From a virus, in IMG/VR virus record IMGVR_UViG_3300045119_000370, positions 53,743 to 117,742 of that record: a stretch of 64,000 bases of DNA. One strand, 5' to 3'. Positions 13,093 to 21,074 of the stretch are shown here, piece after piece; positions within the stretch are counted from its first letter, which is position 1; each line of letters starts with the position of its first letter. The position numbers and the translations under genes are program-made. A model generated the notes under the pieces. The model saw nothing but the letters and a program-made list of their open reading frames with translations, did no database searches and had not been told where the DNA came from.

Positions 13093-14561
13093 GCGAAACG
13101 TCTCTCGTTTTTGTCGTCAGCACTGGTCTCGTCGTCATCCTCGCGATCTTCCGACAATTTGGCAATCAGATTGTAGACCTCTGCGGTGATCGGTCTCGAA
13201 TCTATGGCGAACTGTCCGGTGTCGTAACTCTGGATCAGGAACACGCCAAACTTATCGCGCTCATCGCGGCCCTTGCTGACGTACAGGCGACCCAGCCCGC
13301 GTCGCTGCTCGCGGTCGGTCGAACTGTAATTCAGTACGATGTCGGCAGTGTAGGCGACCGAGATGTCTTCGGCGGCGTCGGTCATCTTGTTCGAGGTCGA
13401 CTCGATGCCTTTGCGGGTCACCTGATTGGGTGTCACGCCGGCCATGTTGCGTGCGACCATGAGCGAGCGGAACTGCTTGAAGGCGCGGCCCATACCCAGC
13501 CGGTACTCGTCGGCGCGCACCTTCGGATCGATCAAGCCCCAGTAGTCGAGGATGACCATGTCAGGCGTCCAGTTCTCATGGTTCTGGAGGCCGTCGAGGT
13601 AGGATTCCAAGCCGTCCATGGAGAGGACTGGGAAGCGCTTGATGATCAGGTTATCGATACGTGCGCCGACCACCGCATTGAGCCGCAATTCCAACTCGTC
13701 GCGGGCATAGTTGCCGCGCAAGAGGAAGTCGCTGTCCACCTTACTGAAGGTGACGAGTGGGAGGCTTTTGTCGTCTTTCTCGCCGCGAAACTTGCCGACC
13801 TCGCTCTCTTTGTTGCGCTTCGAAGCGGAGAACAGCGACTGGTAATAGCGCTGGGCCACCTGCTCTTCCGACATCTCCAAGGTGATGTGCAGCACGCGCT
13901 TGTTCCGCATCAGTGCCATCTTGCCAAGGTGGACGCAGAACCACGATTTGCCCTTGCCCGATGGTCCGAGCAGCAACAACACTGTGCCGCGTGCTGGACA
14001 AATGAACGCCTTGTCAAACGCCGTTATCCCGGTCGGGAATTCAAGCTGCTGACTATCGAGGAAATCGAGTACACGGTCGAACTCGGCGAGCGACAGGCCC
14101 CGGTCGAACGCGATCTGATCCTTCTTGCGCAGGAGGTCGTTCCAGATCGCCTCGACCTCGTCGGTGGCCAATTCGGCTAGTGCGTTGACCCGCTCGGCCG
14201 ACTGCATGATGGCGCGCTTGATCTGTTGGGCGCGGACGAACGCACGCAGCTGGTCGAGCACGTATATTTCGTTGATCGTGTCGGCGAGTTCGATGGTCGA
14301 GCGCAGAATCTCCTCGTAGAGCCGCGCCTTGGCGTCGCCCGCGTCGATGATGTCGGCAATCAGGTCGCCGGCTTGCGCACCCGGCGCGCGGCCGTAGCGC
14401 TTCCAGTAGTCGACGGCACGCTCGGCGATGACGCCGTAGTCGCCCTCGAACAGTTCAGGGTCGACCATGCCGGCGACGAGCTTGCCCTGCTTCTCGTTGT
14501 GCAGGAGCATCGCGAGGACGTTCTCTTGCAGTGCTTTGGTAGGCTTGTCGACATTTGCCAT
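13089..14561 (-). CDS. DnaB-like replicative helicase
   Basis: A 490-residue protein. An N-terminal helical domain (1-150) precedes a RecA-like ATPase core with Walker A GPSGKGKS (199-206), an acidic motif LEMSEEQV and Walker B-like MVILDYWG. The order and the spacing of the motifs match phage DnaB-family helicases that unwind DNA 5' to 3' at the fork and work with primase. The ATG at 14561 follows the upstream stop by 2 bp, and a longer frame to 14603 would overlap the zinc-finger gene. The C-terminus is acidic (EDREDDDETSADDKNE). Its partner primase is encoded at 23143. Confidence 0.85.
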   Translation of the reverse strand: MANVDKPTKALQENVLAMLLHNEKQGKLVAGMVDPELFEGDYGVIAERAVDYWKRYGRAPGAQAGDLIADIIDAGDAKARLYEEILRSTIELADTINEIYVLDQLRAFVRAQQIKRAIMQSAERVNALAELATDEVEAIWNDLLRKKDQIAFDRGLSLAEFDRVLDFLDSQQLEFPTGITAFDKAFICPARGTVLLLLGPSGKGKSWFCVHLGKMALMRNKRVLHITLEMSEEQVAQRYYQSLFSASKRNKESEVGKFRGEKDDKSLPLVTFSKVDSDFLLRGNYARDELELRLNAVVGARIDNLIIKRFPVLSMDGLESYLDGLQNHENWTPDMVILDYWGLIDPKVRADEYRLGMGRAFKQFRSLMVARNMAGVTPNQVTRKGIESTSNKMTDAAEDISVAYTADIVLNYSSTDREQRRGLGRLYVSKGRDERDKFGVFLIQSYDTGQFAIDSRPITAEVYNLIAKLSEDREDDDETSADDKNERRFA

Positions 14562-14563
14562 GG

Positions 14564-14797
14564 TCAGGTGGCCTTCAGACCGGTGCCGGCGCAGTCCGGG
14601 CACTTGACGAAGTGCCAGCCGTCGTCGGTCGGCTTCGTGGCTTCAGCCTCAAGCCAGAGTGTATGGAACGGCTCTTCCGTGTCGTCTTTGGCGACCGGCA
14701 CCCAGCCGGTGCCCTCGCACTGGCCTTTGCACATGGTTTCTGGGTCGGGTGGGTTCATACCGAGTGCGTCGTAGCGACTGGTGAATTCATGCTCCAT
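14564..14797 (-). CDS. Zinc-finger protein, DnaJ-like Cys motifs (77 aa)
   Basis: The protein starts MEHEFTSRYDALGMNPPDPE. Two motifs, MCKGQCEGTGWV and KCPDCAGTGL, resemble the CxxCxGxG repeats of DnaJ. This arrangement is common in small phage proteins and should bind one zinc. It lies 2 bp upstream of the DnaB-like helicase gene and overlaps its own upstream neighbour by 11 bp. A link to replication is suggested by position only. Confidence 0.75.
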   Translation of the reverse strand: MEHEFTSRYDALGMNPPDPETMCKGQCEGTGWVPVAKDDTEEPFHTLWLEAEATKPTDDGWHFVKCPDCAGTGLKAT

Positions 14798-15020
14798 GGT
14801 AGCCGTTCCTTATGCGCGCTCGCCGCTCTTCGTTATACGCGATCTTGAGTTGGATGATCTCGGTGAGTGCCTGCTCGAACTCGTCCAGTAGTGCCAAGAC
14901 CCCCGTTGCATGCAGTGTGATGACTGCGAAATCGGGGAAGTCTTGGTTTTCAGGTTTGGCCAGTTCGTCTTCGCACAGCCGGCGAACATCGTCACGTTCT
15001 CGCTGTGTGGTCTTCCTCAC
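14787..15020 (-). CDS. Hypothetical helical protein (77 aa)
   Basis: The protein starts MRKTTQRERDDVRRLCEDEL and is mainly helical (ALLDEFEQALTEIIQLKIAY). It overlaps both neighbours by a few bases in the leftward replication operon. I have seen similar short proteins in phages but know no function. Confidence 0.7.
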   Translation of the reverse strand: MRKTTQRERDDVRRLCEDELAKPENQDFPDFAVITLHATGVLALLDEFEQALTEIIQLKIAYNEERRARIRNGYHGA

Positions 15021-15553
15021 GCAAGCGTCTCATGACGCGCGACAAGGCCGAGCAGACCAGCTTGTGCATATCCCGGGAACTGCGCATTGAGCGCGTCCGG
15101 CAGGCGGTGAATCTGTTGCATCAGTGTTTGCGGCCCGACCATGCGATCTGGTCGGTGCAGATACCCAAACAGCAACTCGACGCCGAGCCTGAAGATGGCG
15201 CGCCGCTGCTGGAACTCTGGTGCAGCGTGCTCGATGAACTCGATCAGCCCCGGCAGCTTGGGTCGGAACGATGTGTGGTAAGCAGTCATCTTGCGCAGAT
15301 GCTCTTTGCCGATGGAGTAGCCGATGGTCTCGCTGGTGACCTCGATGATGCAGTCGAGTAGCACCTCGCCCCATGGTAGGATCACACCGTGCTGACCTAA
15401 CTTCGTAGGTTCTGGCCCTACACTGGCGAGTGCTTTGGTGGCTGCGTCTTTGCGACGTTTTATGGCTTGCTCGACGGTGCGCAAGTCAGCTGCCGACAGC
15501 TTCGGCAGCTGGCTTAGGATCGCGGTTAGAGGGACGCCGGGAGCCTCGGCCAT
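15017..15553 (-). CDS. Hypothetical protein of the replication operon (178 aa)
   Basis: The protein starts MAEAPGVPLTAILSQLPKLS. The N-terminal 50 residues contain a short helix-turn-helix-like or SAP-like segment (LSAADLRTVEQAIKRRKDAA). The rest is helical, with aromatic clusters (FRLGVELLFGYLHRPDRMVG). It sits between the HTH protein and the helicase genes, where a helicase loader or origin protein might be expected. That is positional inference only. Confidence 0.7.
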   Translation of the reverse strand: MAEAPGVPLTAILSQLPKLSAADLRTVEQAIKRRKDAATKALASVGPEPTKLGQHGVILPWGEVLLDCIIEVTSETIGYSIGKEHLRKMTAYHTSFRPKLPGLIEFIEHAAPEFQQRRAIFRLGVELLFGYLHRPDRMVGPQTLMQQIHRLPDALNAQFPGYAQAGLLGLVARHETLA

Positions 15554-15559
15554 GGATGA

Positions 15560-15892
15560 CTACGCAGCGGTCCACTCGGCGAACGTCAGCCGCTTGATCG
15601 GCTGTTTGATCGGCTGTTTGACTGGTCGATGAGCAGGGACAGTATCGTCGTCCTTTAGACGCTCGATCAGTGGGTAAGTGGGAACGTCATTCCTCTTTGC
15701 CCAAGCGAGGACGTCGTTGGGGACAAAGCGAATAGCTGGCCGCTTGCTGCCGGGAACTTCGAGCGCCGGCAGGCCACGTGTCTGCCGCCAAGTGATCACG
15801 GTCATCGAGGTCACCTTGAGCACACGACAAACGTCGGCCGTGGTCCACAGCGCGCGAAGCTGGTTCTGGAGTTGGCGGGTAGCAATGGTCAT
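15560..15892 (-). CDS. Helix-turn-helix DNA-binding protein (110 aa)
   Basis: Residues 14-70 (LWTTADVCRVLKVTSMTVIT, then WRQTRGLPALEVPG) are a MerR/excisionase-type HTH (HTH_17-like) with a following wing. The tail contains a short repeat, PVKQPIKQPIKR. It is the first gene of the leftward operon and faces the inverted-repeat-rich region 15893-16411. An autoregulatory or origin-binding role is plausible. There is no integrase nearby to make it a true excisionase. Confidence 0.8.
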   Translation of the reverse strand: MTIATRQLQNQLRALWTTADVCRVLKVTSMTVITWRQTRGLPALEVPGSKRPAIRFVPNDVLAWAKRNDVPTYPLIERLKDDDTVPAHRPVKQPIKQPIKRLTFAEWTAA

Positions 15893-16411
15893 GGGTAGTT
15901 TTCCTTAATTTCAAGCCGCGCCGAAGCCCATAGATATTAGCGGTTTGGCCAATTTTCCAGCCCTTTTTGCAAACCCGGGCGGATCGGCTATAGTCGGGTC
16001 ACGGGTCGGCGACTTTGCATTAGCACAACGAAGCACATAGCGATAGCCAAAAGACCCCGCAAACGACTGGACCGGGTGTGCCATTACGGTGGCGGTCGTG
16101 CGCTACATAGGTGCCTACCACGGGAAGCGTCCGAAGGCACCACGGTGGCCGTAGCAGCGGGCCGGGACGCGGGTCAGTGTTTACACTGATCTAAACCTCT
16201 GCCGCCGTAGCGATAGGGTGATATCGCTTAGGTGAGGAACCCTACTCGTACACTGATCATTGACACTTAGTTGTCAGTGGCCATATCAGTGTACGGGTAG
16301 GGTGGCCTCGCCTTCGCTCCTGAATGATAGTGATAACGGTAATGGTAACGTAAGGGTAACCGCGCACGCGAGGTAAAATACACTGACAGACAAACGAAAA
16401 GGTAAAATACC
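15893..16411. other. 519-bp noncoding region rich in inverted repeats, candidate origin or control region
   Basis: No gene is visible. Features are CAGTGT-TT-ACACTG (16175-16188), AGCGATA/TATCGCT (16209-16228), and an 18-bp inverted repeat with one mismatch (16240-16257 against 16285-16302) whose spacer contains TGACA/TGTCA. The octamer ACACTGAT or its complement occurs at 16183, 16250 and 16285, and ACACTGA at 16380. A GTAA-rich stretch lies near 16330-16365. The region separates divergent operons, one starting with an HTH protein and leading to the DnaB-like helicase, which fits a replication origin or a divergent promoter-operator. Confidence 0.5.
16240..16302. repeat. Large imperfect inverted repeat
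   Basis: Arms of 18 bp (CCCTACTCGTACACTGAT and its complement with one difference) flank a 27-bp spacer that itself contains TGACA...TGTCA. It could extrude a cruciform or form a long RNA hairpin. Confidence 0.7.
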
Positions 16412-16885
16412 ATGGGAAATTCAGACGACACCAATCAGACAGATACCACCGAACAGGAAATTGACCGTTTCTTCGCAATCCTCGGCAAACTGGCTGGTCT
16501 GCAAAATACTGAAACCAAGCCGACAGCCGCCGACGCAGACGACAAGCCGCCCAAGTACGAAGTGCACGAACTCGACCAGACCATGATCGACCGGCTCTTG
16601 CTCTCGCCCAGTGAACTGGAGAACGTCAAGGGCCGGCTGTTGGCGACCGGTGTCGGCGAGACCATCCGCCAGTTCGTCGACCACGAGCGTGAGCGTGCCA
16701 GCAACATCGGACTGGTCATGCTGGCAATCAACGAACTGGGAGCGATGATGCTTGGCTCGATGATCGCCCAGAGCGCCAAGGACAAGCCGGCGAGCGCCAA
16801 GCTCCACATCGCCATGGTCGGTGTGTTTTCACGCCATCTCAGTCAGGTCATCCAGCTGGGTTGGACCAAGGCCCGCCGCCGATGA
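16412..16885 (+). CDS. Hypothetical protein (157 aa)
   Basis: The protein starts MGNSDDTNQTDTTEQEIDRF. The N-terminal 50 residues are acidic and polar, and the rest is helical (MIDRLLLSPSELENVKGRLL; GLVMLAINELGAMMLGSMIA) with a basic end (KARRR). The ribosome-binding site is weak (AAAAGG). It is the first gene rightward of the repeat-rich region. Function is unknown. Confidence 0.7.
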   Translation: MGNSDDTNQTDTTEQEIDRFFAILGKLAGLQNTETKPTAADADDKPPKYEVHELDQTMIDRLLLSPSELENVKGRLLATGVGETIRQFVDHERERASNIGLVMLAINELGAMMLGSMIAQSAKDKPASAKLHIAMVGVFSRHLSQVIQLGWTKARRR

Positions 16886-17253
16886 GCACACTGAAGACGA
16901 CAGCAGAGGAAAGGGCCGCGTGGTGGGACAGAGTTCGCGGGGCTTATGGCGGCGTCAACCGTCACCCTGAGCTACCCTTCCAGAGCTTGGACGAAGCTGA
17001 GCGCTGTCTCAGCGACCTCGACTGCACTCTCACCGAGAATGCCAGTCTGACCAAACTGGTCTTCGAGCGGGCCGAGCGGATTACCGAGCTTGAGACCATG
17101 ACCCGACATCTCGCCGACGCACTGGCACGGTGTTGTGATGATTTCGCCAAGCTGGTCGCCCTCGACCGGATCATCGACGAAAAGCACGACAAGATCGAAA
17201 CCATACTTGCTCAAGTGGAAGCGCGCCGGCAGAAGAAAGGCAAACCATCGTGA
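16882..17253 (+). CDS. Hypothetical coiled-coil protein (123 aa)
   Basis: The protein starts MSTLKTTAEERAAWWDRVRG at an ATGA overlap. Residues 30-120 form a long charged helix (LDEAERCLSDLDCTL; FERAERITELETMTRHLADA), likely coiled coil. It ends in a basic tail (RRQKKGKPS). No family is recognised. Confidence 0.7.
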   Translation: MSTLKTTAEERAAWWDRVRGAYGGVNRHPELPFQSLDEAERCLSDLDCTLTENASLTKLVFERAERITELETMTRHLADALARCCDDFAKLVALDRIIDEKHDKIETILAQVEARRQKKGKPS

Positions 17254-17474
17254 GCGACAAGTACGAGATCGGCGACCTCGTCGTCTACCAGTACGGACAG
17301 GTGCGTTTCGCCGGCACGGTCATCGCTGTCGGCCGTGCCCTCGACGCCGATACCGGTGCGCCGCTGCAAAGCAACGATGGTCTCCGCTACATCGTCCAGC
17401 AGATGTCGACCGGCGTCCTGCACGTCTACAGCGGACGCAATCTGGTGCCATGGGATGTGGCCCCGGACCCTTGA
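17250..17474 (+). CDS. Hypothetical small beta protein, GTG start (74 aa)
   Basis: The GTG at 17250 overlaps the previous stop. The protein starts MSDKYEIGDLVVYQYGQVRF and has alternating strand-like segments (GTVIAVGRALDADTG; YIVQQMSTGVLHVYSGRNLV), reminiscent of a small SH3-like barrel. No function is assigned. The operon ends at a strong terminator about 90 bp downstream. Confidence 0.65.
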   Translation: MSDKYEIGDLVVYQYGQVRFAGTVIAVGRALDADTGAPLQSNDGLRYIVQQMSTGVLHVYSGRNLVPWDVAPDP

Positions 17475-17562
17475 ACATATTAACCGATGCACCAGATATG
17501 GTAGCGGTGCGTCGGGTTCTCATGGACGATGCACCATGCCTTAGTGTTGCACCCTCGCGTAG

Positions 17563-17605
17563 CCCGGCAGCGGCCCCTCCCCCTCCGCTGCCGGGTTTTC
17601 TTTTT
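17563..17605 (+). terminator. Strong Rho-independent terminator
   Basis: The perfect 11-bp stem CCCGGCAGCGG/CCGCTGCCGGG is followed by TTTTCTTTTT, the best terminator in the window. Confidence 0.9.
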
Positions 17606-17783
17606 CCGCTTAGTCCCGTTTAGTATCACTGAGTACCACTTAGTCCCGTTTTAGGATTGATCAACTTTCGCTTGACGGACGCTTTCGAACAGGCATAGCC
17701 TTGTGATGGTGCGGCAACCGCCCACCCGCTCAACGTTGTCACGAGCCGTGACAAGTCAGGGGCGTTCCAGTAAGGAGTTTGCC
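17606..17783 (+). promoter_or_regulatory. Direct repeats, promoter and leader hairpin
   Basis: CTTAGTCCCGTTTAG (17609) and CTTAGTCCCGTTTTAG (17639) are near-identical and exactly 30 bp apart, about three helical turns. A sigma70-like promoter follows, TTGACG (17672-17677) with CATAGC or ATAGCC near 17694-17700. The leader holds a perfect hairpin TTGTCAC/GTGACAA (17736-17754) before the start at 17784. This accounts for most of the 309-bp gap from 17475. Confidence 0.5.
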
Positions 17784-18173
17784 ATGAACTTCCTTAGTGC
17801 AATCGAGACCATCAGCGGCATCGCCGACAGGACCGGCGTCAAGGACATCAATCAGGTTTTCGCTGTCATCAAGGAGGTTGAGGCGTTCCACGCCAAGGAG
17901 CACTCGGAGCGTTCGGCTTCGCCCGACGACAAAGCCAAGGTCGCCTCGCTCTTCGATTCGCTCGACGGCGCAATCGTTGAACTTAAAGACATACCGATGA
18001 AGGATATCGTCTCTCGTGCCGGCGCGCGCGACAATCAGGGTGTGCGCATGCATGCCAAGCGTGATCTCGCCAAGCGCCTGTTGACGTATACCAAGCCTGC
18101 CGAGCCGGCCAATGCGGAAGAGGCAGATACCGATCCGGCATTACGGCCGGTGAAGAAGTCGGCCAGCAAGTAA
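17784..18173 (+). CDS. Hypothetical helical protein (129 aa)
   Basis: The protein starts MNFLSAIETISGIADRTGVK at 17784, after a strong TAAGGAG site. Longer in-frame starts would fall on the promoter. It is helical with a charged middle (EVEAFHAKEHSERSASPDDK) and a basic tail (LRPVKKSASK). It forms its own transcription unit with a dedicated promoter and terminator, suggesting high or special expression. Function is unknown. Confidence 0.75.
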   Translation: MNFLSAIETISGIADRTGVKDINQVFAVIKEVEAFHAKEHSERSASPDDKAKVASLFDSLDGAIVELKDIPMKDIVSRAGARDNQGVRMHAKRDLAKRLLTYTKPAEPANAEEADTDPALRPVKKSASK

Positions 18174-18190
18174 ATCGTCCATATCCGAGA

Positions 18191-18226
18191 GGAAGGGGAG
18201 TGGGGCTTGCGCCCCGCTCCCTCCTT
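18191..18226 (+). terminator. Hairpin terminator
   Basis: GGAAGGGGAG-T-GGGGC pairs with GCCCC-G-CTCCCTCC across a 4-nt loop. The stem is long and GC-rich, and the U-tract is poor (TTGCGTT). Confidence 0.55.
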
Positions 18227-18251
18227 GCGTTGAAATCATGGAGGAACGTCA

Positions 18252-19097
18252 ATGGACGATCTCAAGCAGCAGGCGCAAAGGCTGAAGGTTCTGTGGAAGA
18301 GCGGTCGCGATAAGTACGCATCGTTTTTCACTGTGTTGCGTGAAGTCAGGACGGTCGTCGGCGACGCCAAATTGTACAACTGGTGCTTTGACGAACTGCG
18401 CATCGCTTTGCCGGTTATCATGCGCTATCGCGATTTGCTGACCGAGACCGACGATCAAATCGTCAAGGACGAGTTGGCAGCTGCCACTGCGGTGGAGAAG
18501 AAGGAGCGCGAAGAAGCCAAGTTTCAGGCCGCACTCGAAAAGGCTCGCAAGGCAAAGCTGGTTGCCGAAGCCAAGGCCGAAGCCGCACGTGCCAAGGCGG
18601 CGTCGAAGGTCGAGGTGGCGCGTCTCAACACTGAGAAAAAGAAGGTCGAGGACACCGAGAAGGATCGACAGCGCAAGCGGGCGAGCAATACTGAGCGAGG
18701 CCCGGCCGCCAATGCCAAACGACGACGACGTGAGTTCACGTCGGGTCTTTCCGATGTCACGCTTGCCGAGTTGGAGAAGCGGTTCGCCGCCGCCGACAAG
18801 GTGTGCACTGACAGCCTCATATCGTGGACCGAGGGGTCGATAACCAAGGCACTGGTTCTGGCGGCGGCGAGAGAAAAGTTACGCGCCGACCAAGATTTCG
18901 GGGCGTGGGTAGATCGGTTTTCTAACGCTAGAAAACCGAGCGTTCAGGACCGCGCTGCACTGGTTAGTCTTGGTCGTCTCGGCGAAGCGCGCCTGCGTGA
19001 AATCCTGATGAGCACTGAGAGTCGGTCGTACCAGTTGATCTGGGAGAAGAACAAGCCGAAGCTCGAACTGGTCGAGGACGAAGCGGCAGTCTCGTGA
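18252..19097 (+). CDS. Coiled-coil protein with conserved C-terminal helical domain (281 aa)
   Basis: The protein starts MDDLKQQAQRLKVLWKSGRD. Residues 1-80 are a helical head, residues 82-165 a very charged Lys/Glu/Ala coiled coil (EKARKAKLVAEAKAEAARAK), and residues 170-281 a helical domain ending LWEKNKPKLE-like acidic residues. It starts with a good GGAGG site. The following gene encodes an HTH protein through a GTGA overlap, so the pair may act together on DNA. No family is recognised. Confidence 0.75.
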   Translation: MDDLKQQAQRLKVLWKSGRDKYASFFTVLREVRTVVGDAKLYNWCFDELRIALPVIMRYRDLLTETDDQIVKDELAAATAVEKKEREEAKFQAALEKARKAKLVAEAKAEAARAKAASKVEVARLNTEKKKVEDTEKDRQRKRASNTERGPAANAKRRRREFTSGLSDVTLAELEKRFAAADKVCTDSLISWTEGSITKALVLAAAREKLRADQDFGAWVDRFSNARKPSVQDRAALVSLGRLGEARLREILMSTESRSYQLIWEKNKPKLELVEDEAAVS

Positions 19098-19372
19098 ATC
19101 GACCAACCCCGGACGCCGAGATGAACCTGCGCTTCGCGTGGGCAGTGTTGATGCTCGGCATGAACCAGCACGACGTCGCCGCACTGTTTGGCGTCAATGG
19201 TGGGCGGGTGGCGGAAGCGGTGCAAGCCGTGCGCCGAGCGATCCACGAACCGCTCCGCGTCGCCAAGCTGCCGCCCACCCTCGACGAGCTACAGGAGATT
19301 CTGAACCTGCCTGAACCGGACGTGAAGGTGCTGCCGGACGGGACGACCGCGCCAATGGAGGGGAGTGCGTAA
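19094..19372 (+). CDS. Helix-turn-helix protein, GTG start (92 aa)
   Basis: The GTG at 19094 overlaps the previous stop. Residues 15-45 (WAVLMLGMNQHDVAALFGVN, then GGRVAEAVQAVR) are a helix-turn-helix of the resolvase/sigma-like type common in phages. The C-terminal half is Pro/Leu-rich. It is probably a transcriptional regulator or DNA-binding accessory factor. Confidence 0.7.
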   Translation: MNRPTPDAEMNLRFAWAVLMLGMNQHDVAALFGVNGGRVAEAVQAVRRAIHEPLRVAKLPPTLDELQEILNLPEPDVKVLPDGTTAPMEGSA

Positions 19373-19374
19373 CC

Positions 19375-19605
19375 ATGCCGATGGTCTTCATTCAGAACCC
19401 GCAGCGGCTTAAGGACGAACTGGGCTTTTCGGGCATCGGCCCGGAGGACAGGCCGAAGCCCGGTGATCTGCCTACGGCAGGAGAAGTCTTTGCCGTCATG
19501 TCGCGTGTACGGGTGGACAAGGCTACCACCACCATTACTCGCGGGACGCCTGTCCGCCGCCCGCGCAAGAGCAAGCGTATACGGCCGGCGCGTCCCGCCG
19601 ATTAA
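19375..19605 (+). CDS. Hypothetical basic protein (76 aa)
   Basis: The protein starts MPMVFIQNPQRLKDELGFSG. The N-terminal half is Pro/Gly-rich and the C-terminus is very basic (PVRRPRKSKRIRPARPAD), likely disordered and nucleic-acid binding. Its stop overlaps by 4 bp the stop of the convergent gene at 19602. Confidence 0.65.
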   Translation: MPMVFIQNPQRLKDELGFSGIGPEDRPKPGDLPTAGEVFAVMSRVRVDKATTTITRGTPVRRPRKSKRIRPARPAD

Positions 19606-19871
19606 GTGGTGGCGTCCTCGACGATTACGCCGGCCGCCTCCATGTAGCGTTTGATGCCCTCGTAGTCGCCCTGTTGCTGCTCGGCCAGTTCGTCGGCCGA
19701 GCAGGGCATCCCCGCCACGTAGGGCATGCGCGCCGTCAGGACGAGCTTGTTGTTGCCGCGCTTGGTGAACATCAGCCCACTGCGCGGAACACCCCAGACG
19801 CCGCCGTCGGCGATGATCCTGAAGTGGTTGCGGGACCATTCGATGTGGTCGGGATCGAGCTTGTCGGTCAT
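19602..19871 (-). CDS. Conserved phage protein (89 aa)
   Basis: The protein starts MTDKLDPDHIEWSRNHFRII and contains GGVWGVPRSGLMFTKR, a block I recall from conserved hypothetical proteins of alphaproteobacterial phages. It forms a two-gene leftward operon with the gene at 19868, overlapping by 4 bp. Function is unknown. Confidence 0.75.
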   Translation of the reverse strand: MTDKLDPDHIEWSRNHFRIIADGGVWGVPRSGLMFTKRGNNKLVLTARMPYVAGMPCSADELAEQQQGDYEGIKRYMEAAGVIVEDATT

Positions 19872-20191
19872 GGCTGGTTCTCGTCTGATTCTGGGATGGG
19901 CCAGAAGCCGAAGTCGGAGCCGTCGCCTTCATGTGCGCCGAAGCACAGACCATGCTGGGCGGCGATCTCGTCGAGGGAGTCTTCCAGTTCAGCCACTATT
20001 TCGCTGGCTTCGTCGCCATCGATGATATTGGTGGTCATGGCTTGCACCGCTTCGAACGCTTCCATGACCAGCTTGGCGTTGCCCTCGCCGCTGCCGTAGG
20101 TGTTGAGCGCGTCGGCAAAGGCGACGAGCAGGTCTTCAGTACGGAGGGTGCCGTGGCTGATGGTGCCGACGGTGGGGATAAGTGTGGTCAT
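19868..20191 (-). CDS. Conserved acidic phage protein (107 aa)
   Basis: The protein starts MTTLIPTVGTISHGTLRTED. The VGTISHGTLRTEDLLVAF block looks strongly conserved and familiar from other phages. The middle is acidic (IIDGDEASEIVAELEDSLDE). It starts with AGGAAGGGAACAGGAA, a double ribosome-binding site. It is the first gene of a short leftward unit divergent from the ParB-like gene. Function is unknown. Confidence 0.75.
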   Translation of the reverse strand: MTTLIPTVGTISHGTLRTEDLLVAFADALNTYGSGEGNAKLVMEAFEAVQAMTTNIIDGDEASEIVAELEDSLDEIAAQHGLCFGAHEGDGSDFGFWPIPESDENQP

Positions 20192-20227
20192 TTCCTGTTC
20201 CCTTCCTGTGAGTAACCTGTGCTCACA

Positions 20228-20264
20228 CTTGGTCTCTTGTAAAGCCGATTACAAGCCCTATCTT
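20228..20264 (+). promoter_or_regulatory. Promoter with early motif
   Basis: CTTGG-TCTCTTG-TAAAG (20228-20244) carries the -35 TTGTAA (20237-20242). A 16-bp spacer leads to TATCTT (20259-20264). It faces the ParB-like gene at 20290. The complementary strand could hold a divergent promoter for 20191. Confidence 0.6.
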
Positions 20265-20289
20265 GGCTGGGCCAGACGGGAGAATTCAA

Positions 20290-20739
20290 ATGCTGACGCT
20301 CAATGACATTGGTCTGCACGAGCAGGTGTTCACTCACGTGTACGAGGGTGTCGCCACCATGGTGGCCGCCGAGCGTATGCAGAAGTCGGACGAGTACAAG
20401 GCACTGGAGATCGTGGTCACTCCGGTCGAGGAGCACTTCGCCAAATGGTGCATGGAGAATCGCGGCATCGAGCAGCGCCGGTTGGACCGGATCACACTGC
20501 AACACTTGATTATCAGCCCGCTCTGTTACTGCGAGTTCCCGCGCCCGGAGTCGCTCGGTGGCGGTATGGCGCATATGCTGACCGACGGCAACCATCGTTA
20601 CGTCAAGGCGTCGATGCTGGGCATGTTGGCGCTGCCGGCACGCGTCGCACCTGAGACACTGTGGCGGAAGTTTCAGGTCGATGGCATCCCGGTCGAGATC
20701 GCCGAGTTCTTCGTCGAGAACGATTCTGGTATCCCTTGA
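20290..20739 (+). CDS. ParB-like (sulfiredoxin-fold) domain protein (149 aa)
   Basis: The protein starts MLTLNDIGLHEQVFTHVYEG. The block MLTDGNHRYVKASMLGMLAL, then PARVAPETLWRKF, is the DGNHR motif of ParB-like nucleotide-binding or nuclease domains, a form common in phages. The N-terminal half is helical. Such domains bind nucleotides and in some members cleave DNA, and the role here is unknown. The start at 20290 has GGGAG upstream and follows the 20.2-kb promoter. Confidence 0.7.
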   Translation: MLTLNDIGLHEQVFTHVYEGVATMVAAERMQKSDEYKALEIVVTPVEEHFAKWCMENRGIEQRRLDRITLQHLIISPLCYCEFPRPESLGGGMAHMLTDGNHRYVKASMLGMLALPARVAPETLWRKFQVDGIPVEIAEFFVENDSGIP

Positions 20740-20791
20740 GCATTGCCAAACCGACACGAGGCGTTTAGGCTTATCGACGAGAGGACACATC

Positions 20792-21037
20792 ATGGTAATC
20801 AAGGGACACCGTAACTTCGGTCTGAAGCTTGGTGCGACCGGCACCTTCCCGAAAGGGAAGCTGGACGAGACCGACGAGGGCGCACTTACCTTTGCTGTGG
20901 CACGTGATGGTGACAACGTGCGCATAGATTTCGGTACCCCGGTGGCGTGGCTGGTCTGCCCGTTGGAGACCGCCATCGACTTTGCCAAGGCACTGCTCAG
21001 TGCGTCCGGCGTCACCTACCAGATCGACGATGAGTGA
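20792..21037 (+). CDS. Hypothetical beta-rich protein (81 aa)
   Basis: The protein starts MVIKGHRNFGLKLGATGTFP and has alternating strand segments (GALTFAVARDGDNVRIDFGT). The start at 20792 is selected for GAGAGGA upstream. A terminator follows at 21075. No family is recognised. Confidence 0.7.
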   Translation: MVIKGHRNFGLKLGATGTFPKGKLDETDEGALTFAVARDGDNVRIDFGTPVAWLVCPLETAIDFAKALLSASGVTYQIDDE

Positions 21038-21074
21038 GGTTTCGGCATGGTTGGCACTTTCCATGCCGGAAAGG

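Noticed and set aside
12930-14180. Long + strand reading frame opposite the DnaB-like gene
   Set aside because: It is antisense to a well supported helicase. Composition and lack of a ribosome-binding site mark it as a shadow.
15560-15892. HTH protein as a phage excisionase
   Set aside because: The fold fits, but no integrase or attachment site is nearby, and it leads a replication operon.
17609-17654. Direct repeats as an attachment site
   Set aside because: No integrase or recombinase gene is present in the window, and the repeats lie next to a promoter.
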